Assembly (NCBI RefSeq): GCF_001182745.1 | Contig: NZ_LN868938.1 | Location: 372,001 to 436,000, forward strand | Source of the DNA: Nocardia farcinica | Lineage (GTDB): Bacteria > Actinomycetota > Actinomycetes > Mycobacteriales > Mycobacteriaceae | Reading direction: 5' to 3' | DNA length: 64,000 nt | In this document: positions 34,127 through 45,182 of the stretch, one piece after another | Layout: each line of letters begins with the position of its first letter | Position numbering within the stretch: position 1 is the first letter of the stretch | Program-made: the position numbers and the translations under genes | Notes under the pieces: generated by a model | The model's database searches: none | What the model was told of the DNA's origin: nothing | The model's input: only the letters and a program-made list of their open reading frames with translations

Positions 34127-34132
34127 TACACT
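34127..34132 (+). promoter_or_regulatory. -10 hexamer of rpe
   Basis: TACACT, 8 bases before the rpe GTG at 34141, leaving at most one or two untranslated bases. It shows that rpe has its own promoter after the inverted sigF block. Confidence 0.5.
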
Positions 34133-34140
34133 CGCGCCCT

Positions 34141-34824
34141 GTGTCCACGTTTTCCCGGCCCGCCGAGCCGATGATCGCCCCGTCCATCCTGTCCGCCGAT
34201 TTCGCGCACCTCGCGGACGAGGCGCGCCGGGTGGAGGGGTCGGACTGGCTGCACGTCGACGTGATGGACGCGCACTTCGTGCCGAACCTGACTCTGGGGC
34301 TGCCGGTGGTGCAGAGCCTGCTGAAGGCCACCGACATCCCGCTGGACTGCCACCTGATGATCGAGGATCCGGGCCGCTGGGCGCCGCCGTACGCGGAGGC
34401 GGGTGCGCACAATGTCACCTTCCACGCCGAGGCGACCGACGATCCGGTGGCCGTCGCGCGCGACATCCGCGCCGCGGGCGCGAAGGCCGGTCTCTCGGTG
34501 AAGCCGAACACCCCGATCGAGCCCTACCTCGAGATCCTGAAGCACTTCGACACCCTGCTCGTGATGAGCGTGGAGCCGGGCTTCGGCGGTCAGTCGTTCA
34601 TTCCGCACGTGCTCGACAAGGCGCGCACCGTGCGCCGGCTGGTCGACTCGGGCGAACTGCGCCTGCTGGTGGAGATCGACGGCGGCATCAACGCCGACAC
34701 CATCGAACAGGCCGCCGAGGCGGGCATCGACTGCTTCGTCGCCGGGTCGGCGGTCTACAACACCGACGACCCCGGCGCGACGGTGGCGAAGCTGCGCAGG
34801 CAGGCCGCCGCGGCGCGCGGCTGA
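34141..34824 (+). CDS. rpe: Ribulose-phosphate 3-epimerase
   Basis: Interconverts ribulose-5-P and xylulose-5-P in the pentose phosphate and Calvin-type reactions. 227 residues, TIM barrel. [12 protein letters not shown], the metal/catalytic [35 protein letters not shown] and [10 protein letters not shown] with GSAVYN are complete. GTG 34141 with a -10 immediately upstream. In mycobacteria rpe directly follows the rsmB homologue; here the rsbW-sigF pair intervenes on the other strand. Confidence 0.96.
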   Translation: MSTFSRPAEPMIAPSILSADFAHLADEARRVEGSDWLHVDVMDAHFVPNLTLGLPVVQSLLKATDIPLDCHLMIEDPGRWAPPYAEAGAHNVTFHAEATDDPVAVARDIRAAGAKAGLSVKPNTPIEPYLEILKHFDTLLVMSVEPGFGGQSFIPHVLDKARTVRRLVDSGELRLLVEIDGGINADTIEQAAEAGIDCFVAGSAVYNTDDPGATVAKLRRQAAAARG

Positions 34825-34836
34825 TCCCGGAATCGT

Positions 34837-35361
34837 TTACCGGGCGGGTCTTTTCGGCGCCGTCGCCAAGGTCGCGGCCACCACGTCGTGCAGCCGGGGC
34901 AGGGCTGCGCCCGGCCGCTGGACCCAGGTGCGGTAGCCGGTGCGTTCGTCGTCGGGGGAGGGCAGCACGATCTCGCTGCCGACCGGCGCCACCGTCGCGA
35001 ACAGCCGGAACAACTGCGCGGCGGCCGCGGTGTCGAGCGCCGCGGCCGGACCGGTGAGAAAGGTCCAGCGGCGCGCCCGCCGGTGCTCGACCACCGGAGC
35101 GCTGATCCCGGACTTCGACAACTGCGCGCGCACGTGCTCGCCGAGGTCGGCGGGCATGGTCACCGCGCGGTACTCGGAGCCCGCTCGCACCGTGATGTGC
35201 CGCGCGCGCTCGTCGAGCCGCGCCCGCAGGTGCTCCTCGCGGCGGTAGCGGCCGCAGCGTTCGGCCAGCGCCGCGCGACGAGGGTCCACGGCCTCGGCGG
35301 GATCGGGCCGAGCGGAATCCGTCGCGGTGCCTGGTGCGTGCTCGGACAGCAGAGCGGTCAT
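34837..35361 (-). CDS. Hypothetical protein
   Basis: I do not recognise this 174-residue protein. It is soluble, with a flexible N-terminus (about 1-25), a charged segment RYRREEHLRARLDERARH, then an alpha/beta domain with WTFLTGPAAALDTAAAAQLFRLFATVAP and EIVLPSPDDERTGYRTWVQRPGAALP, and a basic end. No membrane helix or signal peptide. ATG 35361 with GGGGAA upstream. It converges on rpe, with 12 bases between the stops. ATG/GTG choice is certain enough, and codon use looks like its neighbours, so I take it as a real gene, perhaps restricted to nocardiae. Confidence 0.6.
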   Translation of the reverse strand: MTALLSEHAPGTATDSARPDPAEAVDPRRAALAERCGRYRREEHLRARLDERARHITVRAGSEYRAVTMPADLGEHVRAQLSKSGISAPVVEHRRARRWTFLTGPAAALDTAAAAQLFRLFATVAPVGSEIVLPSPDDERTGYRTWVQRPGAALPRLHDVVAATLATAPKRPAR

Positions 35362-35706
35362 GTCGTTCCCCCCGTGGTGTGGAGCGTGTGAGTGCTCACC
35401 GTGTCATCGACTTCCTCGGCGCGCGGCCGGTTCGTGTCTCGATGGGAATGGTGTTTCGATGGGCATGCTGGCGAAAAGAAATCGACTGCGTAACGATTCT
35501 GCATCTACTCTGGACCGGGCGCAAGGGTTGCGGTAATGAGACCCGCCGCCCCGTTTTCGGCGGTCCGGAGTCCGGGAGTCCGCGCAGCGGAAGCGCCGTG
35601 CCGCTCCGGCCGCACCCGTCGTTAGGCTGACGAGCGAACCGATACGGGGAATAGCGGCCACGGCGGCGCTGTTCCGCCAGGTAATCAGACGCGACAGGAG
35701 TCAGGG
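35362..35706. other. Intergenic region before ribC
   Basis: 345 bases without a gene. It contains a comparatively AT-rich patch (35455-35520) that could serve the minus-strand hypothetical gene, and a TAGGCT -10 candidate at about 35624-35629, giving ribC a leader of some 70 bases. The leader does not show the conserved RFN (FMN riboswitch) cores such as GGGGCAGGGTG or CCGACCGGCGGT. Confidence 0.5.
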
Positions 35707-36330
35707 ATGTTCACAGGCATCGTCGAGGAACTGGGCGAGATCGTCGCCGTGGAACGGCTGGCGGACGCCGCCCGGCTGACGATCCGGGGCAAGCTCGTGA
35801 CTTCCGATGCCGGGCACGGCGATTCGATCGCGGTCAACGGCGTGTGCCTGACCGTCGTGGACGTGCTCGACGGCGACTCCTTCACCGTCGACGTGATGCA
35901 GGAGACCCTCGACCGCTCCAGCATCGGCGGCCTCGAAGCAGGCGCCCGGGTGAACCTGGAGCGGGCCGCCGCGCTGAACAGCCGCCTCGGCGGCCACCTG
36001 GTGCAGGGGCACGTCGACGGCACCGGCACGGTGCTGGCGCGCACCCCCTCGGAGAACTGGGAGGTCGTGCGGATCTCGCTGCCCGACGCGATCGCCCGCT
36101 ACGTGGTGGAGAAGGGTTCGATCACCGTCGACGGCATCTCCCTCACCGTCTCCGGGCTCGGCCGCAGTGAGCAGCCCGCCAGCGACGGTAACCGTGACTG
36201 GTTCGAGGTCTCGCTGATCCCCACCACCCTCTCGCTGACCAACCTCGGCAGCGCGGCCGTCGGCACCCGGGTGAACCTGGAGGTCGACGTGATCGCCAAG
36301 TACGTCGAGCGCCTGCAACAGCGAGGCTGA
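35707..36330 (+). CDS. ribC: Riboflavin synthase alpha chain
   Basis: Dismutates two lumazines to riboflavin. 207 residues, two lumazine-binding repeats: [12 protein letters not shown] ... [10 protein letters not shown] in the first and [12 protein letters not shown] ... [10 protein letters not shown] in the second. ATG 35707 with AGGAG upstream. A perfect hairpin follows the stop, so ribBA probably also has its own start. Named ribC by actinobacterial usage (ribE in E. coli naming varies). Confidence 0.96.
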   Translation: MFTGIVEELGEIVAVERLADAARLTIRGKLVTSDAGHGDSIAVNGVCLTVVDVLDGDSFTVDVMQETLDRSSIGGLEAGARVNLERAAALNSRLGGHLVQGHVDGTGTVLARTPSENWEVVRISLPDAIARYVVEKGSITVDGISLTVSGLGRSEQPASDGNRDWFEVSLIPTTLSLTNLGSAAVGTRVNLEVDVIAKYVERLQQRG

Positions 36331-36346
36331 CCGGCGGCACCCACCG

Positions 36347-36369
36347 CTGGGACGGCCCGGCCGTCCCAG
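36347..36369. terminator. Perfect palindromic hairpin between ribC and ribBA
   Basis: CTGGGACGGCC (36347-36357) - C - GGCCGTCCCAG (36359-36369): a perfect inverted repeat round one base, folding as a 9-bp stem with a 5-base loop. It is probably a terminator or attenuator. An AATACT -10 candidate for ribBA lies downstream, near 36453. Confidence 0.65.
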
Positions 36370-36497
36370 ACCTTCCGAACGGTAGGAAGCCGGAAGCCCG
36401 TGCGTCCACCGGGCGACTCGCAGGGGGCGCGAGCCGTGCCGGCCGGGCCAACGGCAATACTGTTCAAGCACCTATTCCTAGAGGGAGCGCAGCAGAC

Positions 36498-38250
<1,753 letters not shown>

Positions 38251-38253
38251 CCC

Positions 38254-38766
38254 ATGCCGGTGGTTCGACTGTGGCGCCGCACCGATCCGGCCGCGTCCGC
38301 CGCCGCGGGGCAGCGGTGGGAGTTCGAGGTGCGGCCGCGACGCGCGGTGCGCACCGCGTGGATCGTGGCGGTGCTGATCCTGGCCGTCTTCACCGTCGGC
38401 GGCGTGTTCCTGCGCAACGGCTCGACGGGTGTGCACTTCCGGCTCGCCGATCAGATCGCCATGATCGTGGTGGGCGCGCTGGTCGCCGGTGGTGTGCTGC
38501 TGCTGACCCGCCCGCGGGTGCGGGCGGGTGCCGAGGGCGTCGCGGTGCGCAACGTGCTGGGGGAGAACCTGTTCGGCTGGGAGCACATTCGCGGCGTGAG
38601 CTTCCCGGACCGCAAGTCGTGGGCGCGGCTGGAACTCGTCGACGACGACTACGTGCCCCTGCTGGCGATCCGCAGCAACGACAAGGAGCACGCCGCGCGG
38701 GCGATGGAGCGGCTGCGGGAGCTGGGCGGCAGGTACGCCCCCGAGACGCCGCACCCGCCGCGCTGA
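38254..38766 (+). CDS. Two-helix membrane protein with PH-like domain (Rv1417-like)
   Basis: 170 residues. A basic N-terminus, two membrane helices (about 35-53 and 67-87: TAWIVAVLILAVFTVGGVF and IAMIVVGALVAGGVLLLT), then a cytoplasmic bacterial-PH-like domain (VRAGAEGVAVRNVLGENLFGWEHIRGVSF). The same gene type follows ribH in mycobacteria. The role is unknown. The stop TGA directly abuts the stop of the minus-strand ggt, inside a 12-base palindrome (38761-38772). Confidence 0.83.
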   Translation: MPVVRLWRRTDPAASAAAGQRWEFEVRPRRAVRTAWIVAVLILAVFTVGGVFLRNGSTGVHFRLADQIAMIVVGALVAGGVLLLTRPRVRAGAEGVAVRNVLGENLFGWEHIRGVSFPDRKSWARLELVDDDYVPLLAIRSNDKEHAARAMERLRELGGRYAPETPHPPR

Positions 38767-40710
38767 TCAGCGGGTGTCGCCGAGTACCGCGCCCTCGCGG
38801 CGCGGGTCGGCGCCGCCGATCCAGCCGGGCTCGGCACGGCGCAGCGCGCTGAGACCACTGGTCTGCGGGGCGACCGAGACGTCGTGGCCGAGTTCGCGCA
38901 GGCGGCGCACCAGCGGGTCGTGATCGCCGTTGTCGGTGGCGTCGATCGCCGGGTGTTCACCGCCGACGCCGGTCGTGGGACTGTTGCCCGCACCGAAGGA
39001 CACCGCGGACACCGCCTGCTGCGGGTCGAGGCCCCAATCCAGCATCCCGATCAGGGTTTTCACCACGAACTGGATGATCACCGCGCCGCCGGGTGACCCG
39101 GTGACGTGGGTGAGTTGCCCGCGCCCGCCGTCCGGGGCGCGGTCGAACACCAGGGTGGGCGCCATCGAGCTGCGCGGCCGCTTGCCCGGCTCCAGGCGGT
39201 TGGCCACCGGTGCGCCGTCCGGGGCCACCGGGTCGGCGGCGAAGTCGGTGAGCTGGTTGTTCAGCACGAAACCGTCCACCATGTGGAAGGATCCGAAGGC
39301 CGATTCCACGGTGGTGGTCATGGCGGCGGCGTTGCCGTAGCGGTCGACCACGCTGATGTGGCTGGTGCCGTGCTCGGGTGGCTGCGGGCCGACGCCGACC
39401 GGGACCGGGCCGAGGTCGCCGGGCTGGGCGGTGCCCATGCTGCGCTGCGGATCGATGAGTCCGGCGCGCTGCTTCAGATAGTTCCGGTCGATCAGCGATT
39501 GCGCGGAATTGCCCGGCAGCGGTACGAAGTCCGGGTCGGCGACGTACTTGTTGCGGTCGGCGTAGGCCAGACGTTCGGCCTCGGCGATCAGGTGCACCGC
39601 CTCGGCCCGCGGTGTGCCGCCGTCGCGGTCGACCTCCTGCGGGCCCAGCGCGGCCAGGTCGAAGTTCTCCAGGATGCCCAGCGTCGCCGCGACCGTGCTG
39701 CCGCCGGAGGACGGTGCCGGCATGCCGCAGACCTCGTGCGCCCGGTAGGCGGAGCACAGCGCGGTGCGCTTCTTCACCTGATACCCGGCCAGATCGGCGG
39801 TGCTCAGCAGCCCGGGCGTGCGTCCACCGGCATCGGAGGCCACCGCCGCGACGATGTTCTCGGCGAGCACACCGGTGTAGAAGGCGTCCGCGCCGTCGGT
39901 GGCGATGGTCGAGAGCGTCTTGGCCAGGGCGGGATTGGTGAGGGTGGTGCCCGCCGGCTTCCCGGTGCCGTCCGGTTGCAGGAAGTAGGCGCGGGCGGCC
40001 TCGTCGCGGGCCAGCTCCGGTGCCGATTCGGCGATCTGGGCGGCCAGCCGCGGACTGATCGCGAAACCCTGGTCCGCCAGCGCGATCGCCGGGTCGAACA
40101 GTTCCCGCCAGCCGGTCTTGCCGTGTTCGCGGTGAGCCAGCTCGAGCATCCGCAGCACGCCCGGCACACCGATGGAGCGTCCGCTGGCGCGGGTGTCGGG
40201 GCGCGGCTCGGTGCGGTCGGTGTCGCTGATCCAGCGCAGATAGTTCTCGGTGGCCGCGGCGGGCGCGGTCTCCCGCCCGTCGTAGGCCTCGATCCCGCCG
40301 GAGGCGGCGTCGTAGTAGAGCAGGAAGGCCCCGCCGCCGATGCCCGAGGCCTGCGGCTCGACCAGGCCGAGGACCAACTGGGCGGTGACCAGCGCGTCGG
40401 CCGCGGTGCCGCCGTCGCGCAACACGGCGCACGCCGCCTCGGTGGCGATCGGATTCGCGGTGGACACCGCGTAGGAGCCGGTTTCGACCGGGGTCATCCC
40501 GGTGCGGTAGCCGGAGGCGATCTCGGGATTGAGCGCGAGATTCTGCGTGGTCGCCGTCGCGGCGGCCGAGGGCTCGGCGGTGATCGCGGAGCCGTTCTCG
40601 GTGCTGGTGCAGGGTTGCGCGACCGGTTCGTCGCCGGCGGAACAGCCGGTGAGCATCCCGAGCGTGAGCAGCGCGGCAGCACCGCACCGGATTCGTCGCG
40701 TACGCACCAT
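38767..40710 (-). CDS. ggt: Gamma-glutamyltransferase, lipoprotein form
   Basis: Cleaves or transfers the gamma-glutamyl group of glutathione-type peptides outside the membrane. About 647 residues. A lipoprotein signal is visible: VRTRRIRCGAAALL, then the lipobox LTGC, so the enzyme is anchored to the outer face. The autocatalytic Thr is in HGTSHISVVDRYGNAAAMT; the later PRSSMAPTLVF and GSPGGAVIIQFV segments are GGT-typical. ATG 40710 follows TACAGT by 6 bases (leaderless). Actinobacteria of this group make mycothiol rather than glutathione, so the natural substrate may be other gamma-glutamyl peptides (inference). Confidence 0.92.
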   Translation of the reverse strand: MVRTRRIRCGAAALLTLGMLTGCSAGDEPVAQPCTSTENGSAITAEPSAAATATTQNLALNPEIASGYRTGMTPVETGSYAVSTANPIATEAACAVLRDGGTAADALVTAQLVLGLVEPQASGIGGGAFLLYYDAASGGIEAYDGRETAPAAATENYLRWISDTDRTEPRPDTRASGRSIGVPGVLRMLELAHREHGKTGWRELFDPAIALADQGFAISPRLAAQIAESAPELARDEAARAYFLQPDGTGKPAGTTLTNPALAKTLSTIATDGADAFYTGVLAENIVAAVASDAGGRTPGLLSTADLAGYQVKKRTALCSAYRAHEVCGMPAPSSGGSTVAATLGILENFDLAALGPQEVDRDGGTPRAEAVHLIAEAERLAYADRNKYVADPDFVPLPGNSAQSLIDRNYLKQRAGLIDPQRSMGTAQPGDLGPVPVGVGPQPPEHGTSHISVVDRYGNAAAMTTTVESAFGSFHMVDGFVLNNQLTDFAADPVAPDGAPVANRLEPGKRPRSSMAPTLVFDRAPDGGRGQLTHVTGSPGGAVIIQFVVKTLIGMLDWGLDPQQAVSAVSFGAGNSPTTGVGGEHPAIDATDNGDHDPLVRRLRELGHDVSVAPQTSGLSALRRAEPGWIGGADPRREGAVLGDTR

Positions 40711-40716
40711 TCCAGG

Positions 40717-40722
40717 ACTGTA
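40717..40722 (-). promoter_or_regulatory. -10 hexamer of ggt, leaderless pattern
   Basis: TACAGT on the minus strand exactly 6 bases before the ATG at 40710. Confidence 0.55.
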
Positions 40723-40829
40723 GCGCCGAACACGGTGCCCGGCGCGGCTTTTGGCGCACCTCGGCGGGTCAGGGAACGACATCGGGGCCGTCGCTGCGCG
40801 CGACGGCCCCGATGCCGGGTGGCGGTTGG

Positions 40830-42134
40830 TCAGCCGTTGGCGGCGGCGAAACCGGCCTCGAGGTCGGCGAGGATGTCGTCGATGTGCTCGATGCCCACGG
40901 CCAGGCGCACCAGGCCCGGCGTGACACCCGCGTTCAGCTGCTCCTCCGGGGTGAGCTGGGAGTGCGTGGTCGAGGCCGGGTGGATCACCAGCGAGCGCAC
41001 GTCACCGATGTTGGCGACGTGGCTGTGCAGGGTCAGCGCCTCCACGAACCGCTTGCCCGCGTCGACGCCGCCGGCCAGCTCGAACCCGATCACCGCGCCG
41101 GTGCCCTTCGGCGCGAGGCTGCGGCCGCGCTCGTACCACGGCGAGGACGGCAGGCCCGCGTAGAACACCTGGGTGACCTCCGAGCGGCCGGCCAGGAACT
41201 CGGCCACGGCCTGCGCGTTCTGCACGTGCCGCTCGATCCGCAGGCTCAGCGTCTCGAGGCCCTGGCTGATGAGGAAGGCGTTGAACGGCGAGACCGCCGA
41301 ACCCAGGTCGCGCAGCAGCTGCACGCGCGCCTTGAGGGCGTAGGCGGGTGCGCCCAGGTCGGCGTACTTCACGCCGTGGTAGCTGGGGTCCGGCTCGGTG
41401 AAGCCGGGGAAGCGGCCCCGGGTCCAGTCGAAGGTGCCGCCGTCGACGATCGCGCCCGCGATGGCCGCGCCGTGCCCGCCGAGGTACTTGGTGGCCGAGT
41501 GCACCACGATGTCGGCGCCGTGCTCGAGCGGGCGGATCAGGTACGGGGTGGCGACGGTGTTGTCGACGATCAGCGGGATGCCCTCGCCGTGCGCGACCTC
41601 GGCGATGCCGGGGATGTCGAAGATGTGGTTCTGCGGGTTGGAGATGGTCTCGCCGTAGAACGCCTTGGTGTTCGGCCGGATCGCGGCACGCCACTGCTCG
41701 AGGTCGTCGGGATCCTCCACGAAGGAGACTTCGATGCCCAGCTTCGGCAGCGTGTAGTGGAAGAGGTTGTAGGTGCCGCCGTAGAGCCGCGGGCTCGAGA
41801 CGATGTGGTCACCCGCGCCGGCGATGTTGAGGATCGCGAAGGTCTCCGCGGCCTGGCCCGAGGCCAGCAACAGCGCGGCGACGCCGCCCTCCAGTGCCGC
41901 GATGCGCTGCTCGACGGCGTCCTGGGTCGGGTTCATGATGCGGGTGTAGATGTTGCCCGGCTCGGCCAGCCCGAACAGCGCCGCCGCGTGCGCGGTGTCG
42001 CGGAAGGTGTAGGAGGTGGTCTGGTAGATGGGCAGTGCGCGGGCGTTGGTCGTGGTGTCGGGCACCTGACCCACGTGGATCTGCTTGGTCTCGAAGCTCC
42101 ACTCGCGCGCCTGCTCGGCCGGATCGTTTGTCAT
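40830..42134 (-). CDS. metC: O-acetylhomoserine aminocarboxypropyltransferase (sulfhydrylase)
   Basis: PLP enzyme that makes homocysteine from O-acetyl-homoserine and sulfide (MetY activity; mycobacterial annotations use metC). 434 residues. YTRIMNPTQDAVEQRIAALEGG, the PLP-phosphate contacts SGQAAETFAIL, DNTVATPYLIRP with the ring-binding Asp, the PLP-lysine in HSATKYLGGHG, and the C-terminal HPASTTHSQL are all seen. ATG 42134; TAACGT lies 8 bases upstream and a short AGGGAACCCT palindrome covers the same place, possibly an operator. metX is not adjacent. Confidence 0.93.
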   Translation of the reverse strand: MTNDPAEQAREWSFETKQIHVGQVPDTTTNARALPIYQTTSYTFRDTAHAAALFGLAEPGNIYTRIMNPTQDAVEQRIAALEGGVAALLLASGQAAETFAILNIAGAGDHIVSSPRLYGGTYNLFHYTLPKLGIEVSFVEDPDDLEQWRAAIRPNTKAFYGETISNPQNHIFDIPGIAEVAHGEGIPLIVDNTVATPYLIRPLEHGADIVVHSATKYLGGHGAAIAGAIVDGGTFDWTRGRFPGFTEPDPSYHGVKYADLGAPAYALKARVQLLRDLGSAVSPFNAFLISQGLETLSLRIERHVQNAQAVAEFLAGRSEVTQVFYAGLPSSPWYERGRSLAPKGTGAVIGFELAGGVDAGKRFVEALTLHSHVANIGDVRSLVIHPASTTHSQLTPEEQLNAGVTPGLVRLAVGIEHIDDILADLEAGFAAANG

Positions 42135-42251
42135 GCCCTGAGACGTTAGGGAACCCTCAGCAACAAGACAAAGTCTTTCGCTCGCGGTGAACGGAAATGT
42201 TGCCGGATCGTGTCGCGACACGCGGGCCGCGATGCGGGCACGCCGTATCGG

Positions 42252-42257
42252 TAGGCT
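42252..42257 (+). promoter_or_regulatory. -10 hexamer of the HAD gene, leaderless pattern
   Basis: TAGGCT exactly 6 bases before GTG 42264; identical hexamer and spacing to uvrC. Confidence 0.6.
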
Positions 42258-42263
42258 GGCCGC

Positions 42264-42959
42264 GTGGCGATCGAGGCGGTGTTGTTCGACTTCTCCGGCA
42301 CGCTCTTCCGATTGGAGGAGGATCCCTCCTGGACCGACGAACTCGTCGACGCGGACGGCCGCGCGTTCGACGTGCACGAGAAGGCCGAGATCCTGCGCCG
42401 GATGACAGCGCCCGTGCAGCAACTCGTCGAGTTCGACGAGGCCGGTCAGTACGCCTGGGACAACCGGGATCTCGATCCGGCCCTGCACCGGCGCGCGTAT
42501 CTGGAGGTGCTGCGGAAATCCGGGGTGCCCACCGAGGAGCAGGCGGCGCGGTTGTACGGGCGGCTGATCGACCCGCTGGCCTGGACCCCCTATCCCGACA
42601 CCGGGACCGTGCTGGAATTCCTTGCCGGGCACGGCGTCCGGACGGCCGTGGTCAGCAACATCGCCTTCGATGTGCGCCCGGCCTTCGCGACCCGCGGCTG
42701 GGATGCCCTCCTGGACGCGGTGACGCTGTCGTTCGAGGTCGGCGCGATCAAGCCGGACCCGCGCATCTTCCGCGCCGCGCTGGACAAGCTCGGGGTGGCG
42801 CCGGAGGCGGCGCTCATGGTGGGCGACAGCGCGGTGGCCGACGGCGGCGCGAGCGCACTGGGCTGCCGGTTCGCGCTGGTGGACCCGCTGCCCACCGCCG
42901 AGCGTCCCGACGCCCTGGTCGACGCGTTGCGTGCGCACGGGCTGGCCGTCCCGCGCTGA
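42264..42959 (+). CDS. HAD-superfamily hydrolase-like protein
   Basis: 231 residues. Motif I is LFDFSGTLF: the nucleophile Asp is kept but the second Asp of DxD is Ser. Motif II is VVSNIAFD (Ser), motif III Lys in AIKPDPRIF, and motif IV GDSAVADGGASALG with one clear Asp pair. Most phosphatases need the second Asp as acid/base, so this may be a dehalogenase- or phosphonatase-like or weak phosphatase. A cap domain of type C1 fills about 20-110. GTG 42264 is directly preceded by a -10 box. It lies upstream of uvrC on the same strand. Confidence 0.85.
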   Translation: MAIEAVLFDFSGTLFRLEEDPSWTDELVDADGRAFDVHEKAEILRRMTAPVQQLVEFDEAGQYAWDNRDLDPALHRRAYLEVLRKSGVPTEEQAARLYGRLIDPLAWTPYPDTGTVLEFLAGHGVRTAVVSNIAFDVRPAFATRGWDALLDAVTLSFEVGAIKPDPRIFRAALDKLGVAPEAALMVGDSAVADGGASALGCRFALVDPLPTAERPDALVDALRAHGLAVPR

Positions 42960-42991
42960 CCAGCGCGCGCCGGGCTGTCGGAGGCGGTCGA

Positions 42992-42997
42992 TAGGCT
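42992..42997 (+). promoter_or_regulatory. -10 hexamer of uvrC, leaderless pattern
   Basis: TAGGCT exactly 6 bases before GTG 43004. Confidence 0.6.
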
Positions 42998-43003
42998 GGT
43001 CAC

Positions 43004-45025
43004 GTGGCAGATCCAGCGACGTACCGGCCCGCGCCGGGCACCATCCCCGTCGAGCCGGGTGTGTACAAGTTCCGGGATTCCTACGGCCGGGTCATCTACG
43101 TCGGAAAGGCCAAGAGCCTGCGCAGCAGGCTGAACTCCTACTTCGCCGACGTCGCCTCGCTGCACCCGCGCACCAAGCAGATGGTCACCACCGCGGCGAG
43201 CGTGGAGTGGACCGTCGTCTCCACCGAGGTGGAGGCGCTGCAGCTGGAATACAACTGGATCAAGGAATTCGATCCGCGGTTCAACGTGCGCTACCGCGAC
43301 GACAAGTCCTATCCCGTGCTCGCGGTCACGTTGAACGAGGAGTATCCGCGGCTGTTCGTGTACCGGGGAGCGCGCAAGAAGGGCGTGCGCTACTTCGGTC
43401 CCTACGCGCACGCCTGGGCCATCCGCGAGACGCTGGACCTGCTGCTGCGGGTGTTCCCCGCGCGGACCTGCTCCACCGGAGTCTTCAAGCGGCACAACCA
43501 GATCGGCCGCCCCTGCCTGCTCGGCTACATCGACAAGTGCTCGGCGCCGTGCGTCGGGCGGGTCAGCGCCGAGGAGCACCGGGCCATCGTGGAGGACTTC
43601 TGCGACTTCCTGGCCGGGCGCACCGACAAGATGGTGCGTGAGCTGGAACGGCGTATGCACGCCGCCGCCGAGGACCTCGACTTCGAGACCGCGGCCCGGT
43701 TGCGCGACGACGTGCAGGCACTGCGCCGGGCGCTGGAGAAGCAGGCGGTGGTGCTCGGCACCGGCACCGACGCCGACGTGATCGCCTTCGCCACCGACGA
43801 ACTGGAGGTGGCGGTGCAGATCTTCCACGTGCGCGACGGCCGCGTCCGCGGGCAGCGTGGCTGGGTGGTGGACAAGTCCGGCGACGCGGTGGACTCCGGC
43901 ACCGGCGACGACGAGACCGGCGCGCTGGTCGAGCAGTTCCTCACCCAGTTCTACGGCGAGCAGGCCGCCTACGCCGACCAGACCCCCGACGAGCAGCCCG
44001 CCACGGTGGTGCCGCGCGAGGTGCTGGTGCCACAGCTGCCCGCGGGACACGAGCAGCTCCAGGAGTGGCTGAGCCGGTTGCGCGGCTCGGCGGTGCGCCT
44101 GCGGGTGCCCCAGCGCGGCGACAAGAAGGCGCTGGCCGAGACCGTCGAGCGCAACGCGAAGGAGGCGCTGGCCCAGCACAAGCTCAAGCGCGCCGGCGAC
44201 CTCACCTCCCGCTCGGCGGCGCTGCAGGACATCCAGGACGCGCTCGACCTGGACAGCGCGCCGCTGCGCATCGAGTGCGTGGACATCAGCCACGTGCAGG
44301 GCACCGATGTGGTCGCCTCGCTGGTGGTGTTCGAGGACGGGTTGCCGCGCAAGTCCGACTACCGGCACTACGCCATCAAGGAGGCGGCGGGGGAGGGTCG
44401 CTCCGACGACGTGGGCAGCATCGCCGAGGTCACCCGTCGCCGGTTCTACCGGCTGCGCAAGGAGCGCGACGAGGCCGAGCGCGAAGAACTCGACGGCACC
44501 GCCGCGGGCGCGCCGCTGGTCGACGACGACGAAACGCCGACGTCCCGGCCCGGCATCGACCCGACCACCGGCCGCCCGCGCAAGTTCGCCTACCCACCGA
44601 ATCTGTACGTCGTCGACGGCGGTGCGCCGCAGGTGGCGGCCGCCGCCGAGGTGCTCGACGAACTCGGCATCACCGACGTCGCCGTGATCGGCCTGGCCAA
44701 GCGGCTCGAGGAGGTGTGGGTGCCCGGTGAACCGGACCCGGTGATCCTGCCCCGCAACAGCGAGGCGCTGTTCCTGTTGCAGCGGGTGCGTGACGAAGCC
44801 CACCGCTTCGCCATCACCTTCCATCGCAGCAAGCGCTCGCGCCGGATGACGGCCTCGGCGCTGGACTCGGTGCGCGGTCTGGGCGCGGCCCGGCGCACCG
44901 CGCTGGTGACCCACTTCGGCTCGGTGGCCAAGCTCAAGGAGGCCACGGTCGAGGAGATCACCGAGGTGCCCGGGATCGGGGTGGCCACGGCGAAGGCGGT
45001 GCTGGCGGCCCTACACCAGGAATGA
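43004..45025 (+). CDS. uvrC: Excinuclease ABC subunit C
   Basis: Makes both incisions in nucleotide excision repair. 673 residues. GIY-YIG domain at the N-terminus ([27 protein letters not shown], in pieces), the Cys-containing [18 protein letters not shown], a UVR helix pair with [18 protein letters not shown], the RNase H-like domain with [20 protein letters not shown] and [10 protein letters not shown], and C-terminal helix-hairpin-helix repeats ([22 protein letters not shown]). GTG 43004 is probably leaderless. It heads the conserved uvrC-rapZ-yvcK-whiA group, with 157 bases before rapZ. Confidence 0.97.
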   Translation: MADPATYRPAPGTIPVEPGVYKFRDSYGRVIYVGKAKSLRSRLNSYFADVASLHPRTKQMVTTAASVEWTVVSTEVEALQLEYNWIKEFDPRFNVRYRDDKSYPVLAVTLNEEYPRLFVYRGARKKGVRYFGPYAHAWAIRETLDLLLRVFPARTCSTGVFKRHNQIGRPCLLGYIDKCSAPCVGRVSAEEHRAIVEDFCDFLAGRTDKMVRELERRMHAAAEDLDFETAARLRDDVQALRRALEKQAVVLGTGTDADVIAFATDELEVAVQIFHVRDGRVRGQRGWVVDKSGDAVDSGTGDDETGALVEQFLTQFYGEQAAYADQTPDEQPATVVPREVLVPQLPAGHEQLQEWLSRLRGSAVRLRVPQRGDKKALAETVERNAKEALAQHKLKRAGDLTSRSAALQDIQDALDLDSAPLRIECVDISHVQGTDVVASLVVFEDGLPRKSDYRHYAIKEAAGEGRSDDVGSIAEVTRRRFYRLRKERDEAEREELDGTAAGAPLVDDDETPTSRPGIDPTTGRPRKFAYPPNLYVVDGGAPQVAAAAEVLDELGITDVAVIGLAKRLEEVWVPGEPDPVILPRNSEALFLLQRVRDEAHRFAITFHRSKRSRRMTASALDSVRGLGAARRTALVTHFGSVAKLKEATVEEITEVPGIGVATAKAVLAALHQE

Positions 45026-45182
45026 CCGGCACCGGGAGTGCGCGGCGCACCGGGAACGAGCCGCTCCGACGGCACGTGACGCGCCCGCGGATCGGCCGTC
45101 GCGTAGCTTGAGTGTCGGCGCCCGATGACCGATCCGGTGCGCGATGATCGAAAGAGGCCCCCACACACGAAGCCGGTAGGAC

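Noticed and set aside
42135..42170. AGGGAACCCT palindrome upstream of metC as a defined operator
   Set aside because: Short, and within the core promoter; no known regulator matches, so it is only mentioned with the gene.
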